Assembly: GCA_963576735.1 (NCBI GenBank)
Contig: OY755181.1
Span: 17,063,261-17,127,260, forward strand
DNA from: Bedellia somnulentella
Taxonomy: Eukaryota > Arthropoda > Insecta > Lepidoptera > Bedelliidae
Direction: 5' to 3'
DNA length: 64,000 nucleotides
The notes beneath the pieces are model-generated. The model was not told where the DNA came from, did not search any database, and saw nothing but the letters and a program-made list of their open reading frames with translations. Below are positions 1 to 11,255 of the stretch, piece after piece (within the stretch, counting starts at the first letter, position 1; every line of letters begins with the position of its first letter). Position numbers and translations under genes: made by a program.

Positions 1-230
1 TTTTTTCTTGTTTATATATTATTTAATGATGTGTAGTGTAGTGTAGGCCTTAACTGAAAACCAGTGTTTTGCCACTTGGCAATATCAAGCGCTGAGTTGG
101 TACCTAGTTTGTGTTACCATAGCACTAATCTTTAGGTCAAAAATAATGTTTTTTTTACTTTATGTATTGTTTTTCATATTGTATGTGGTGTTATGTTAAC
201 ATGAATAAACGAGTTATCTATCTATCTACC
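1..230 (+). repeat. Retroposon 3' end with (TATC)n tail
   Basis: The stretch carries a GCTGAGTTGG motif near position 90 and an AATAAA-like stretch followed by a short (TATC)n tail near 220-230. The same core and tail recur at 9495-9705, and related copies with a TTTC tail lie at 4498-4740 and 30785-31260 on the other strand. A conserved body with a variable tetranucleotide tail suggests the 3' end of a non-LTR retroposon. The clade is not recognised. Confidence 0.5.
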
Positions 231-261
231 AAAATTAACCAATTCTTTCTTTTTTTTTCAG

Positions 262-548
262 ACTGACACCGGACCTTGTACGGATACAGTATCAATAGCT
301 ACATTTAAAATAATGACATACACAACACTGGCATATGGCGTTGTAGTTCTACTAGCCAGTGTTACATCACTTTCGAAGAAAACTCTACTAGTTTCTACCT
401 TTTGGGTAGTTGGGGTGGCCTGCCTAATGTCGGGTTTGGTAGAAAATAAGTTGGTAGCCGGTGCTGCCATGTCAGCTTTACAATTGACTGCCATGGGAGT
501 GGGGCCTTTGACGGCTTATGCGGTGGATCTGTTTCCTACGAACTTAAG
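262..548 (+). CDS. Gene 1 exon (third from last overall)
   Basis: The acceptor is a long T-run ending CAG at 259-261 and the donor is AG|GTTGGT at 549. The frame is open throughout and reads TDTGPCTDTVSIATF, then hydrophobic segments, then DLFPTNLR. Reading continues open to 663 past the donor, but residues after LR lose the family pattern while the next exon restores it. Confidence 0.85.
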
Positions 549-3500
549 GTTGGTGTTTTTTACCATTATACCGGTAATTTTTTATACACTCACTTTCACA
601 CCATATATCTCCGAAGGGATGGCAGATGTAGTAATAGTTCTGAATCTCATATGTAATTTTTAATGCACAACGCATTTATAACGAGTTGCCAGGTCTATTA
701 CTTAAATGTAATGTTCACCATCACATATTATTCACATTTAAAATCATCAAGATGTTTTTCACTTCATTCTATCAATATTATTTTTATGTTGTGCTAGAGG
801 TATATATAAAATCTATTTTTATCATCACTAATTTCAAACAGCATGCATATTTTAAACTTCTTATCTAACATTCGAGACTTTTCGGTATCTATCTTACAAT
901 TATTTAATAAAATAATCAAATTTCCCAACTCATCTGATATCTTATATTAACAAACGAAATCTCGGCACATTAACTGACATAACATGGGGAAAGCCCACAC
1001 CGTAAGTAATAAGAAAACATGTTTTGTAAAGCCTCTTGTTGACATTAGCATCATAAAATGATGATATGCAACGATTTTACAGTTCTGTTTTGATTACTTT
1101 CTTATCTGAAATAACAAACTGTAATATAATGTCTCTAACATATAATTAGTGCATAATAACATGTTATACAGCGATATAGATAGAAAATAGATGTTATGAA
1201 CTTGAAATTAATTCGATGTAAATGTGTCAAGCTACTCATCAAAAAATATTTTAAAGTAAACTAATACAAATGTTTTCGATTTTAATCTGAACTGGGCCCA
1301 TGAAAATGGTGATTTAACAAACTGTATTTTATTACAGAATTTCATTTAAAACTTTATTTGAAATCCTTTCTATAATATAGATAAAATAATGTGAAGTAAC
1401 AACTGAAAAATGCGTGTATCCAAAAGAATTACGGAATATGACCATAAAAAGTAGCTGAATTTGCTCAATTCTAGACTAAATATCCAATTTATTGACTCAA
1501 TTGCTGATGCAAAGGGAATGAGATATGCTTCCGGTTTGTAAAAAAAACTTATTTAATGAATTGGTTCTTTTTCTTTATTCCAAAAAGTCATATGTTGTAT
1601 TGTGTTAGATTGTTTACTTACACCATCTGACGTAATAATTCGATTTGCCATTTTCCTTTAAATTTCCTTTGATAATAAAACACAGATGATATTTGAAAGT
1701 TATTATATAAATTTGATTCGATTCGATTTTGAATTTACATTAAATATATTGACAAAACTTTCACGCTTCAAGCAAAGTTAGATTTCCGGCAATATAGCAA
1801 GCGAACTAAATGCGATTGTTAAGTTTACATTCCTATTCTCAAATCTCTCGATCATTTATCCTTGTATAACCACGACTTTACTTCACAGAGGCACAGCAAT
1901 AAGTGCATTGCTGATGTTTGGTCGACTGGGGTCGGTCGTGGGATCCAATGTGGCCGGTCTGACATTGAGCGTCGCCTGCACAGCCACTTTCTATGGATTC
2001 ACTGCCTTGTTACTACGTAAGTATTCCATCAAGTCTCAGGCTTGCTTTTTAGCGTAGTAAGTTTATATAGGGTAGGATAAAGGATATTTTTTAAAAATAA
2101 ATTAAGCCCTTGCCCGGTAATATTTTATGACTCAATCATCAGCCAATAGACTCTCGCACTAGTAGATATAGGGCTACCCGTAATACCTCCACAACGATCT
2201 AGTTGTGCTACCACAGATATCGGCTTCCCGCGACTTTCATCAATTCAACATCATGTCGAGTTTTGATAAGGGCCTACAATTTTCTACCCACCCTAATGCG
2301 AAATAATGACGCTTGTTATTTAGTAATGACACTAGAAAACAATTTAAACAAACAAAAACATTGAGATCAAAAAGAGTTAAAACGTGCGTATGAATAAATT
2401 GATGAATCTAACTGAGAGGGTTTTATAAGGCTCGTAAACAGTGGCGATCCTACCGTTATGAGAAATAGGGGTATGATATATATGCAATAAAAAATTGGCA
2501 ATATGGTAAAAGGATTTAGATTAAAGAAGTATTGGTGAACCTCTTGTCAGTCTCTTAACAATTAGGCAATTAAGGGTACAGAGACAGAATTATATAAAGT
2601 TATTGATAAAAGAAAAGAAAGAAAATACGAATGACCACTCATCGGCAACGATCTTGAAATCTTTTCTCTGCAAGTGAAAGTAGCTAAGGGCTGATTGACT
2701 CAAAACCTTTTTTATCCTCAAATGTTAGTCTGTATAAGTAGCACCGAACCCAAAAAGGAAAATCCCACAAATTATTACATACTTCCTATTATCACATTAT
2801 ACGGGTGCGATGTATTATAATATTTTTATCACTTATTTATCACTAGATAGCATAATTTTAGCTCTTGTTACTAAATAAATAAAGTTGGGTAACGAGTAAT
2901 AATTGCGTCATATCGTTGATTAGGTAGCAATCTTTTGTAAAATTCTGCTGATAAACGTCCTGCATTATTCGCAATAAGTTTGGGTAGAAAAAGACTACCA
3001 GTGATTACAATTTCATCAACATTAAGGTGACCTAAATTGTTACCATTTCATGATCATTAAAGTGACCACCTTTGGACATATTCCTACTCGAAGTAACAGG
3101 TCGGGAGTGGCGAAATCTGTGTGGGCTAACATCCTAAATGATGAACTGAGCCGCGCAGTACTTAGAATAACACTAACCTCCTATATTAAATTTAAATACA
3201 TACATACATACATATACTCACGGCTATAAATCCCTTGAAGGGGTAGCCAGAGCTAGGGAATCAGAAATTCCTCAGCCACTTTTGGAAGTTGCGTGGGGAA
3301 AAGATGGTGAAATAAAGGTTGTTGGTGATGAGTCTCCAACCGCATCGCCCAAAAATCCCTTAGAAGCCCCAATACCGTTAGTCGCCTCTAACGTACACCC
3401 ACCGGAAGAAATGGGGTAGTGCTATTCTAAGCCGGCACTACACAGCTAAATTTAAATAATATAACATTTATTACTTTCTCCAGGCGGGTTGTAAGAGGCG

Positions 3501-4031
3501 ACTTAGGGTTTTGGGGATTTATAGTTTTTTTTTGGGATATGGTTGGAGGCCCACCTTCCATTCTTTATTTTACAATCTTTTCTTAACTTACATTCCTAAA
3601 GTGGCTAAGGATTTTCGAATGTTGAGACAATGGGTAGCCCTTCTCAGGGAATTATAACTTTGAGTGTATGTGTGCAAGGGGCTTAGGGATCTCTGGATTA
3701 TACTTGTCTTATTTTAATTTCAAAAATGTACATATACATACATACATATACTCACGGCTATAAATCCCGTAACGGGGTGACAAGAGCTTTGGAATGAAAA
3801 ATTCCTCAGCCACTTTTGGAAGTTGATTGGGAAAAGATGGTAATAATAAATGTTTTTGGTGACGGGTCTCCAACCACATCGCCCAAAAATCACTTAAAAA
3901 GCCCCCATACCCAGTTCAAAAATGTAATTTATGTTATTATATTTGCAGTTGCCGGTTTAGTCAGCTTCGCTCTGCCGAATGAAAAACCAATAGCGCCTGA
4001 CGACGACAACACTAATACTGAAGTTGGATGA
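262..4031 (+). CDS. SV2-like MFS transporter, 3' three exons (gene 1, partial)
   Basis: This is the C-terminal 165 residues of a membrane transporter of the synaptic vesicle glycoprotein 2-like branch of the major facilitator superfamily. Exons are 262-548, 1889-2016 and 3949-4031; they join in frame and end at a TGA at 4029-4031. The first exon is mostly hydrophobic, giving about three to four membrane segments, and ends FPTNLR. The second begins with GTAISALLMFGRLGSV, the conserved region that follows the loop in this family. The third is a short hydrophobic segment with an acidic tail (PDDDNTNTEVG). Exon lengths and phases match exons 8, 9 and 10 of the complete paralogue at 16326-41670 (287 versus 284, 128 versus 128, 83 versus 104 bases), so the genes arose by tandem duplication. 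The N-terminal exons lie upstream of the window. The substrate is unknown. Confidence 0.85.
549..1888 (+). other. Intron of gene 1, no recognised element
   Basis: AT-rich intron sequence. I see no coding segment, SINE-A copy or inverted repeat in it. Confidence 0.6.
1889..2016 (+). CDS. Gene 1 penultimate exon
   Basis: The acceptor is CTTCACAG at 1881-1888 and the donor is C|GTAAGT at 2017. The 128-base exon encodes RGTAISALLMFGRLGSV and a further hydrophobic segment. It has the same length and phase as exon 9 of the paralogue at 40358-40485. Confidence 0.88.
2017..3186 (+). other. Intron of gene 1, no recognised element
   Basis: AT-rich intron. No coding segment or named repeat was identified before the SINE-A insertion at 3199. 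Confidence 0.55.
3199..3446 (-). mobile_element. SINE-A copy with 12-bp target-site duplication
   Basis: A complete copy in antisense orientation: the tail (CATA)n comes first and the element ends CACTACACAGC. It is flanked by TAAATTTAAATA at 3187-3198 and again at 3447-3458, direct evidence of target-primed retrotransposition into a gene 1 intron. Confidence 0.9.
3480..3680 (+). mobile_element. SINE-A copy, degenerate
   Basis: A sense-oriented, heavily mutated copy recognisable by TAAGAGGCGACTTAGGG near its start, a TTTTCTTAACTTACATTCC body segment and a decayed GAGTGTATGTGTG tail. Confidence 0.7.
3731..3914 (-). mobile_element. SINE-A copy, 5'-truncated, next to an acceptor site
   Basis: An antisense copy of the subfamily with GTAACGGGGT and GAGCTTTGGAATG. 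It is flanked by TTCAAAAATGTA at 3719-3730 and 3915-3926. The element is truncated at its 5' end and lies 34 bases upstream of the last gene 1 exon, so the target duplication copied part of the branch-site region. Confidence 0.88.
3949..4031 (+). CDS. Gene 1 terminal exon
   Basis: The acceptor is ATTTGCAG ending at 3948. The split codon C|TT gives Leu, followed by AGLVSFALPNEKPIAP and an acidic tail, with TGA at 4029-4031. Confidence 0.85.
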
Positions 4032-4110
4032 TGCCAAAGATATTTAGTTTTAAGAGTAAATTATTATAAGAAAACCACATCTTTTAATTTATCAGCCTGA
4101 ATCATTACGT

Positions 4111-4133
4111 AATAAATCCTTTTCTGCAATAAA
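4111..4133 (+). promoter_or_regulatory. Polyadenylation signals of gene 1
   Basis: AATAAA occurs at 4111-4116 and again at 4128-4133, 80-100 bases after the gene 1 stop codon. Either could be the cleavage signal; the assignment is by position only. Confidence 0.55.
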
Positions 4134-4137
4134 AGAC

Positions 4138-4312
4138 ATACATACATATACTCACGGCTATAAATCCCTAGAAGGGGTAGCCAGAGCTAAGGAATTAGAA
4201 ATTCCTCAGCAACTTATGGAAAGTTGAGTGGGGAAAAGATGGTAAAGTAAAGGTTGTTGGTGATGGGTCTCCAACCGCATCGCCCAAAAATCCCTTAAAA
4301 TCCCCAAAACTT
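4138..4312 (-). mobile_element. SINE-A copy, 5'-truncated
   Basis: An antisense copy beginning with the (CATA)n tail and ACTCACGGCTATAAATCCC. It breaks off after the CCCTTAAAATCCCC segment, as expected for incomplete reverse transcription. It begins a few bases beyond the gene 1 poly(A) signals. Confidence 0.85.
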
Positions 4313-4497
4313 TAAAATACAGGATAGCGTAGTTGGGTGGAAAATGGACAATTTCTTAATGAAGAGCAAGTGACATTCTGTCAACAGGTAGAAAAAACGG
4401 TTTAAACGGTATACGCAATTTCTACACACACAAGATTCTTCCACTACCATTCGTGCCTTTTCCGACCCCAACTGATTTTATATTATTTCTAGGCTAT

Positions 4498-4740
4498 TAG
4501 AAAGAAGAAAGAAAGAAATATTTTTTTATTTCTTGCCGACCCCAATTCAACAATTTTGAATAATAAAAATAAATAATTATAAATTTACAAAGAAAGCATA
4601 TACACCATTTCAATAAAAATACAAAAACATTACAAAAAATATTTAAATATAATAATTAAACAAACAAATAAAACAAAATTAGTTTCCCCTTCATGGCTTG
4701 CGTCTGCAACAAAAGAGCACCGGACTCAGCATTTTGTTAC
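4498..4740 (-). repeat. Retroposon 3' end with (TTTC)n tail
   Basis: On the minus strand the segment reads an AATGCTGAGTCCGGTGC-like core, an A+T-rich body, AATAAATA, then a TTTC-rich tail. It resembles the family at 1-230, 9495-9705 and 30785-31260. Confidence 0.45.
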
Positions 4741-6121
4741 AGCAGTACTATGTGACAAGTGATGTATTAAACTAACTATCAGCTCGATTTACTGCGTGAC
4801 CCTTTTATAGTATAAGATCCCACTGCTAAATCTACGTTCATTATGTATTGAGTCAAACACACATTTTAACATAATTTTATGAATAGGAGAATACACTGAC
4901 AAGACGCAGTCAGGCAAAGTGGCCGCAAGTAATTTCGTTCACTTGTTCCCCATCATAGCAATGTATATCAATACATAGTATAAAACAAAGTCGCTTTCGC
5001 TGTATGTCCGTATGTATGCTTAGATCTTTAAAACTACGCAACGGATTTTGATGCGGTTTATTTCAATAGATAGAGTGATTCTTAAGGAAGGTTTGTATGT
5101 ATAATAAATGCATAATATAGTAGAGAGACACTGATAAATTTAAAGGTTTCTAATGTGATGTCGCAAATAAGCACGTTTTTTGCGCTTATATTGCAAACGC
5201 TGGCTGAACCCTACGAGATAGACAAAAATAATGTACTACAGTATTGTTCACCTTAAAAAGTTCAACAAAAAAGTCCGCGATGGTATATGTCTATCTCTTA
5301 GGGATAACCCAGCATAACCATTTTTATTCTTTACTAAAAAATTGTTATTTACGAAGTGATTTTAAACAATACAGCATTAACCCTTATCCAATTGAGTACC
5401 TTAAATAAATTGTGCATTTATTATAGATTAATATGCTTTTTACAGCATGTAATTTAAGTGAATATTACCGAAGATATTACAAATTTAAAATGCAGGGTCG
5501 TAGTTGTTTGCGCCGGGCGGCGCGTGCCTATAAATAGCGCGTCGATGGCCGCGCTTCGCCTTATAGCACTTTATGATTTGCAGCAATCGCACGCGTTTAT
5601 CGGAGCTCTCTAGCGAGGAAAATATCAAGAATTAATTAAACTGAATAGAATAAGTATCTTTTGTTGTTGATTATCTTTTAATTTTTATTATTATTATTTT
5701 GGGAACATTTTTAGTTTCTCGCCTCGCCCATGGCCGAAACAGAAAATTAGAATTTTTATTATTATTATTATATTAGTAGTATTGTAAGTACATTAGGTTA
5801 GATAGGATTAGCTAAAAACCATATTTCTTCCATTAAGACTTTGATTTGAATTTAGAGTTAAGACAATGTAGTATTAGGGCGAGCATTATCAATTATTGAA
5901 AATTATAGTTAAGTTCATAGAAGAACTGAATAGAATAGGTATATTTTGTTGTTGATAATCTTTTGTTTTTAGTCGAACGAATAGTAAGTAAATATTTTTT
6001 ACTCCAGCACTAACCAATAATTAGTGCAATTAGTTCATAATCATACGTATAGTTTTAAGTTGTGAGTTTAATCAAGTACTGAGTACCTAAGTATTAAATT
6101 TTGAACAGACATTATAAAGTC

Positions 6122-6499
6122 ATGTCCGGAAGACGTCGTCGTGCGAACATAGGTCGTAGTACAGTGAATGCCAGAAGAGCACGTTCAGCAAGAGATGAAG
6201 AATCGTCAACGGAACGCGAGGCTCGCCTCAGCCAGCTCCGAGATAGAAATAGAACTGAGAGAGAAAGAGAATCCTCAATAGAGCGTGAGGCTCGCCGCAG
6301 CCAGGGTCGGGTTAGACGTAGAGTTCAGAGAGCCAGAGAATCCTCTGTAGAGCATGAGGCTCGCCTCAGCCAGAATAGAAATCGAATACAGAGAACGAGA
6401 GAATCAGCACAGACACATAGTAACGCTGAACAAAACGGACAACCGATCAGTCACAGATGGGTAAATAAAGAATATTCTGCCATGAATTACGATCCTTAA
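6122..6499 (+). pseudogene. Helitron replicase N-terminal fragment
   Basis: Reading from the ATG at 6122 gives MSGRRRRANIGRSTVNARRA and then three imperfect repeats of about 25 residues around ESSxEREARLSQ. The Arg/Glu/Ser-rich repeats are the N-terminal region of Helitron replicase-helicases. The frame ends at a stop at 6497-6499 after YSAMNYDP, before any Rep or helicase motif. An upstream in-frame ATG at 6101 is less likely because MSGRRRR is the family's usual start. The position inside a bounded Helitron supports the call. Confidence 0.8.
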
Positions 6500-6543
6500 A
6501 AAATTAAGAAAAAATAAAAAAAAACATAATAGAGTGCACAATA

Positions 6544-6837
6544 CTCACCGGATGTGGTACCGGAGAAGATGTACTAATTCCCCGAATTCCTCTGAAACCA
6601 TCAGATTTACCGTTCCAATTTAAACGCCTACAATTTCCGGTAAAGATATCTTTTGCAATGACCATTAATAAATCCCAGGGTCAAACTTTTAAAGTTGCAG
6701 GATTAGACTTGAGTGTTGAGTGTTTTTCACATGGCCAATTATATGTCGCGCTGTCAAGAGTAACGTCTAAGCAAAACATGTTTGTATTGGCTAATGACAA
6801 AAAAGCTGTGAACGTTGTGTATAAGGACATTCTGTAG
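6544..6837 (+). pseudogene. Helitron Pif1-like helicase C-terminal fragment
   Basis: The open frame of 97 residues contains FAMTINKSQGQTFKV and GQLYVALSRVTS, the last two conserved motifs of Pif1-type SF1B helicases, and ends at TAG 6835-6837. The Walker A and B regions are absent. It is the intact 3' end of the replicase-helicase gene of the surrounding Helitron, joined by deletion to the N-terminal fragment. Confidence 0.88.
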
Positions 6838-6937
6838 TAGGTATATTTTGCATTGCACCCGTGCGAAGCCGGGACGGGTCGCTAGTAAAGAATATAAAAA
6901 TTAATGGGTGCCGTTGCAAATTCGGCCGCAACTACCT

Positions 6938-7324
6938 GGCTCCAATTTCACCACGATTACAATTGTCAGTGACATATGTCGAGCTACAATTGTCAAGCAA
7001 ATTGTGACATATTACAATTTTATGAAATATTTTCTATAGAAATGCTTACAAACTTGACAGGCATTTTGCTACAATTGTATGTATTACAATTGTGTTGTGA
7101 AACAGTAATTATTATTTTAGTCGACATATTTGTAGAATTGTCGTAGAATCTTGACATGAGATTGAGCACTTGTCGGATTTGCGTGACAATTGTAGTATTT
7201 CGTGGTTGATACACGCGTATTTCGAAATGGCTCTCCATGCGAGTAGTAGTGACGCTAGTGATAGTAACAGTGATCTTGATAAATTTACAATTGTAGCACT
7301 TGTCGCGTTGGTGAAATTGGAGCC
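6938..7324. mobile_element. MITE with 16-bp inverted ends and CAATTG repeats
   Basis: GGCTCCAATTTCACCA at 6938-6953 is exactly inverted at 7309-7324. The interior has six full ACAATTGT motifs and one variant (near 6959-7298), unusually regular for a 387-bp element. There is no coding capacity. The target duplication is not clear. Confidence 0.65.
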
Positions 7325-8517
7325 TGGCAGCCAGGTGTAGGTAGGTTTATTTTGGTGCGTGCGTTCATAAGTTACACGCATATTTCTTTTATGAAATTAA
7401 GGCTATTTTTTTCTAATATGATAATACATAGCTGCCTGTGAGAAAGCGGCCGCAAATTAGGGTTGCCATCTGTTAAAAACGCGAGATATCCAAATATATT
7501 TCACAAACTATGCCATTGTTTCTGTTTATATTTTATGACTTATATAATAGCTATACTTATATAATATCAACTCAATACGTAAAGAACGAAGGGATTTAGC
7601 AGCGGGATCTTATAGTATTAGTAGTCATATCACAATCTTGGGATGACAAGAGTACAACAAGAGTTACAAAACTTAATTGATAATAAGCGCATTGCACTGG
7701 AACTAACGACGTCCGTTGAGGATGGAAGTTTCTGGAGTGACGACCATGTACTGGACGATGGAGTAGGTCTACTTTAAGAAGGATCAACAACTTGTTAAAG
7801 GTCACGGAAATCTTTGAGAAAAGATTTTATTGAAACTAGACATCGCGTGGTATAAAGCAGCCATCTCTTACGCACCTACTTAGTATCGTATACTGTCCTC
7901 TCATTCTGACCGATATCGTGACGATAAAATAGCGCTCGTGCTAGGCCTCCAGAACAGAGAAGGTATGTGCTAAAAATTACAGGCGTCCGGAGTGTTAAAA
8001 GGGCATGCTTATTTTTTCATCATGTCATAAGTTCGCTATTTACTAGATTTACTAATCTCTTCTCAGAAACTCTTTCACCAAACAGACAAAATCAATGTTG
8101 GACCAAGAGTAGTAAACTACTCAACAACTCTTGTTATCTGAATGTACATAGAAAATATAGCCTCCAGCATAGTTTTCTATTATGTTTATCTGAAGATAAG
8201 ATACTAGGGTTTGTACAATAGACGATAATGACCTATCAATTGTAAAAAGCAAAAGCAGCCATTCATACTTATTAATCAATGACTGTTTCCGTGGTCTAGC
8301 GATAAACCCCGTACAATTCCAAGGAGCTAAAGCGAAAAAAAGATATTGTATGATTTCCCAGAATGGTACGATAATGCTGATTATCTGAAAACAAAAATGA
8401 TTTCGTGTTCGGAGGGCACGTTAATCCGTCGGTCTCAGCTATAACACAGTACTACCAATAAAGTAGTAATTTAACGAGATAGTCGATAATTTTTTTGCAA
8501 CGTGCTATTGTATATCT
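7325..8517. other. Intergenic stretch with one repeat-family copy
   Basis: No gene is seen. About 7833-7950 resembles the two units at 56905-57176: it shares ATCGCGTGGTATAAAGCAGC and the GATAAAATAGCGCTCGTGCTA end. Open frames here are short and have no family features. Confidence 0.5.
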
Positions 8518-8625
8518 TTTTTATGTACAATCTTTTCTCCACTCAACTTCCAAAGTGACTGAACAATTTGTTAAACCGAAGCTCTGGCTACTCCGTCTTA
8601 GGATTTATAATGAGTCTTGAATACA
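8518..8625 (+). mobile_element. SINE-A fragment, degenerate
   Basis: The segment carries AATCTTTTCTCCACTCAACT and GAAGCTCTGGCTACTCCGTC, the 3' half of SINE-A in sense orientation, with a decayed tail. Confidence 0.6.
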
Positions 8626-8823
8626 TAGATAAATCCCACAATATTTTTTTTATGTAAAATGTGGCCAAGACGAGACAATATCAGTCTCAATCTCAATGTC
8701 AAAAAGATGAATCAGATCTCATTTATAGCCAAGCTCCTAACCGTAAACAGTTACCTAGCCCTAACTTTACAAGGACTATGTCATATATCCCCATATCCGA
8801 TTTTGAGCTCGATAAAAAGACCT

Positions 8824-9044
8824 GCTGTGTAGTGCCGGCTTAGAATAGCACTACCCCATTTCTTCCGGTGTTGGGGCTTTTAGGGATTTTTGGGCGATGC
8901 GGTTGGAGACCCATCACCAAAAACCTTTATTTTTACCACCTTTTCCCCACTCAACTTCCAAAAGTGGCTAAGGAATTTCGAATTCCTTAGCTCTGGCTAC
9001 CCCTTCTAGGGAAATATAGCCGTGAGTATATGTATGTATGTATG
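8824..9044 (+). mobile_element. SINE-A copy with internal deletion
   Basis: A sense copy from GCTGTGTAGTGCCGGC to CCGTGAGTATATG(TATG)n. The usual segment between TTCCGGTG and TTGGGGCTTTT is missing, which shortens it by about 30 bp. Confidence 0.88.
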
Positions 9045-9494
9045 TAAAATAACCATTCTTTTTGGCGTATGATTGAATCCCTTTGTCCCCTAGGATCCAC
9101 TTCCTCGATCCATCAGTGGATTGAGTAGTACTCCGAAGTGCACTGTGATCCACGATACTTTAGAGTCTTTTAGTGTTAGTGTAGTGTTTTAAGTGTTGGA
9201 ATAATATTCCACCACCGATAAGAAATATAGCATCTAAACAAAGTTTTAAGAATAATTTTAAAACATACTTATTAAGTAAACAGGCATTAAATATTCCGAA
9301 ATCTTTTGCGCATGTAGTGGTATATGAATCATGAGTTGGTCTAAATGGCTAATGAATTGGTGTGATTAAGGTTGCGAATTGGCGGCGAAATAATAATATC
9401 TCGTTTTCATTATTTTGGTTTATATAATTTGTAGTTTTAATATTGTAATTTTTATAAGTTATTATCTTATAGTTATAGGAATTTAAATGTTAGT
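9045..9494. other. Intergenic stretch, no recognised feature
   Basis: AT-rich DNA without a convincing coding region or named repeat. Confidence 0.5.
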
Positions 9495-9705
9495 CTTTGC
9501 TAAATGGTCCGCCCAGGGAAACAACTGAAAATCAGTGTTTTAAGTAAAGCAAATTTCAACGCTGAGTTGGATCCCATTTTCATTGCTGCGACTCACAAAA
9601 TTGGTGTTGTAATGTTCTTTTGTTTTTGTAATGTATGTGATTATGCTGTTATAATTTGTGTGTCTTAGTTGTGGAAATAAATGTTTTATCTATCTATCTT
9701 TTTCT
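9495..9705 (+). repeat. Retroposon 3' end with (TATC)n tail
   Basis: Contains CAACTGAAAATCAGTGTTTT, CAACGCTGAGTTGG and AATAAATG followed by (TATC)n, matching the element at 1-230. Confidence 0.55.
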
Positions 9706-10296
9706 ATCAATAATTTATTAATTTATTTACAAAAACATAAACATCACAGATATAAACCTAATTCGCTCATGTTTCACTTTAACATACACAATTTATTAAC
9801 AAAATAACAATATCTTTCAATCTATTCTACGGACAACAAAAAATAAAAAATAATTAAATGCTTACAAAATGTACTAATTCCTTAGGAAAGCGTCATAATT
9901 TGATCTATAATTAAAATTGATTGTTCCTTTTTAACGAAAGGTCTTTATATTGGTATTTATAACTGCATTCAAACCAATTTTCCTTATTTATTGAAATACA
10001 AAAGTTATTCATGGAATGTATTTCCTGAGAATTCTATTGAAAGGGGATAACACCATAGTTTATGCAATAAGTCTTTAAAGTTGCAAGTAAACACAAAGTA
10101 ATGTAACGACAGGATTTCATTTAAACCTGAGCTCTATACAATTGAGTTAGCAAGAAAAATATCGTGAGGATAATTATAGAAATTATCACTTGCCAATACT
10201 TCTCACGTAAGTATAACACGCTCTTTCCTTGTTCTTCAAATATTGCTTATTCAATTTACCTTCCTACCTATAGTAATAGTAATTTATCCAGAAAAG
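9706..10296. other. Intergenic AT-rich stretch
   Basis: No coding signal or recognised repeat. Confidence 0.5.
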
Positions 10297-10412
10297 TACA
10301 TACATACTTAAACTCACGGCTGTAAATCCCTAGAAGGGGTAGCCAGAACTAAGGAATTAGAAATTCCTCAGCCACTCTTGGAAATGTGAGTGGGGAAAAG
10401 GTGGTAAAAAGT
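10297..10412 (-). mobile_element. SINE-A copy, 5'-truncated
   Basis: Antisense copy starting with the tail and ACTCACGGCTGTAAATCCC and breaking off after GGTGGTAAAAAG. Confidence 0.8.
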
Positions 10413-10445
10413 AGTAGAGGATAGGTATGTATGTATGTCATGGTA

Positions 10446-10530
10446 TGCTGTGTAATGTCGGCATTTTTAGGCGATGCGGTGACCCATTACCAAAAACATT
10501 TACTTTGCGATCTTTTCCCCACTCAACTTA
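10446..10530 (+). mobile_element. SINE-A fragment with deletions
   Basis: GCTGTGTAATGTCGGC is joined directly to the GGCGATGCGG and TTTTCCCCACTCAAC segments, and the 3' third is missing. It abuts an opposite-strand copy. Confidence 0.7.
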
Positions 10531-10544
10531 TCTGATTCACAGCC

Positions 10545-10790
10545 AAAAGCTGTGTTAGGAACTTCACTACGTGGTCTGATCCGCAACAAGAAGATCTGCG
10601 GTCACTGATACAGCCTGAAAATTTGCTCAGCTATAGTGGCAATAGGCGCACCTGACGATGCGGTGAGGATATGCCGAATTGGTTGAAATCGTGGAAAGAC
10701 GATGGGTGAGGGAAGCACAGGTCGGCCGGTCGTTATGAAGATCATTAGGGGAGGCCTGTATCCAGTAGTGATTTCTATACACTGATATTT
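10545..10790 (+). mobile_element. RTE-like LINE remnant, C-terminal region
   Basis: CTACGTGGTCTGATCCGCAA, AAGATCTGCGG and a terminal GGAGGCCTGTATCCAGTAG recall the C-terminal coding end of lepidopteran RTE elements (roughly ...RGLIRNxxI...GLYPVV). Frameshifts and stops make it a dead fragment. The clade is from memory of the motif pattern. Confidence 0.5.
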
Positions 10791-11042
10791 AATTAGTATC
10801 CTTTTTCAAGTTTAAATTACACATGCATATAAAGCTTTAGAATTAGAATATAATTACAATTAGATTAACAAAATTGTAGTTCAGTTAATTCCAGTTCATG
10901 AAGGCATACTGTGTCTACTCTTAGTAGGATTTCATTTATATCTGTTCACTAACGCATTTTGTTTATTCTTAAGTTATAATATAATCCAGTTTGTAGACCA
11001 AATAATAATAAAAAAAAAATATTTGTATTTTATTAAAAACTA

Positions 11043-11255
11043 ACATGCCGTGTAGTGGGGATTTAGAATGTCACTACCCCTTTCTACCCTCGGGAAGTTA
11101 GAGTTGTTGGAGACCCATCACCCACGCGACACTTTATTTCCACCATCTTGTACCCTATCAATTTCCAAATGTGACTGAGGAGTTTCTAGCTCTGAAGCTC
11201 TGGCTACCCCCCTTTGCGATTTATGGCCGTGAGTATATGTACCTATATATGTAAA
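11043..11255 (+). mobile_element. SINE-A copy, divergent subfamily
   Basis: Sense copy of the subfamily with TGAGGAGTTTCTAGCTCTGA and GATTTATGGCCGTGAG. Related copies lie at 23867-24090, 35043-35283 and 51715-51912. Confidence 0.8.

Larger units (their letters stand above)
4968..6885 (+). mobile_element. Helitron, internally deleted
   Basis: The boundaries fit a Helitron: A at 4967, TC at 4968-4969, then a 3' end CTAG at 6882-6885 followed by T. Just before the end, ACCCGT and ACGGGT can pair as the usual 3' hairpin. The start contains AAACAAAGTCGCTTTCGCTG, typical of lepidopteran Helitrons. Inside are the N-terminal part of the replicase (6122-6499) and the C-terminal end of its Pif1-type helicase (6544-6837). 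Everything between them (Rep nuclease and most of the helicase) is missing, so the copy cannot move itself. It lies between gene 1 and gene 2. Confidence 0.85.

Noticed and set aside
549..663. Extension of the gene 1 exon to the stop at 661-663
   Set aside because: The extra residues do not match the paralogue, and the donor at 549 joins perfectly to 1889.
3198..3215. (CATA)n microsatellites as independent features
   Set aside because: Nearly all are tails of SINE-A or LINE copies and were not listed separately.
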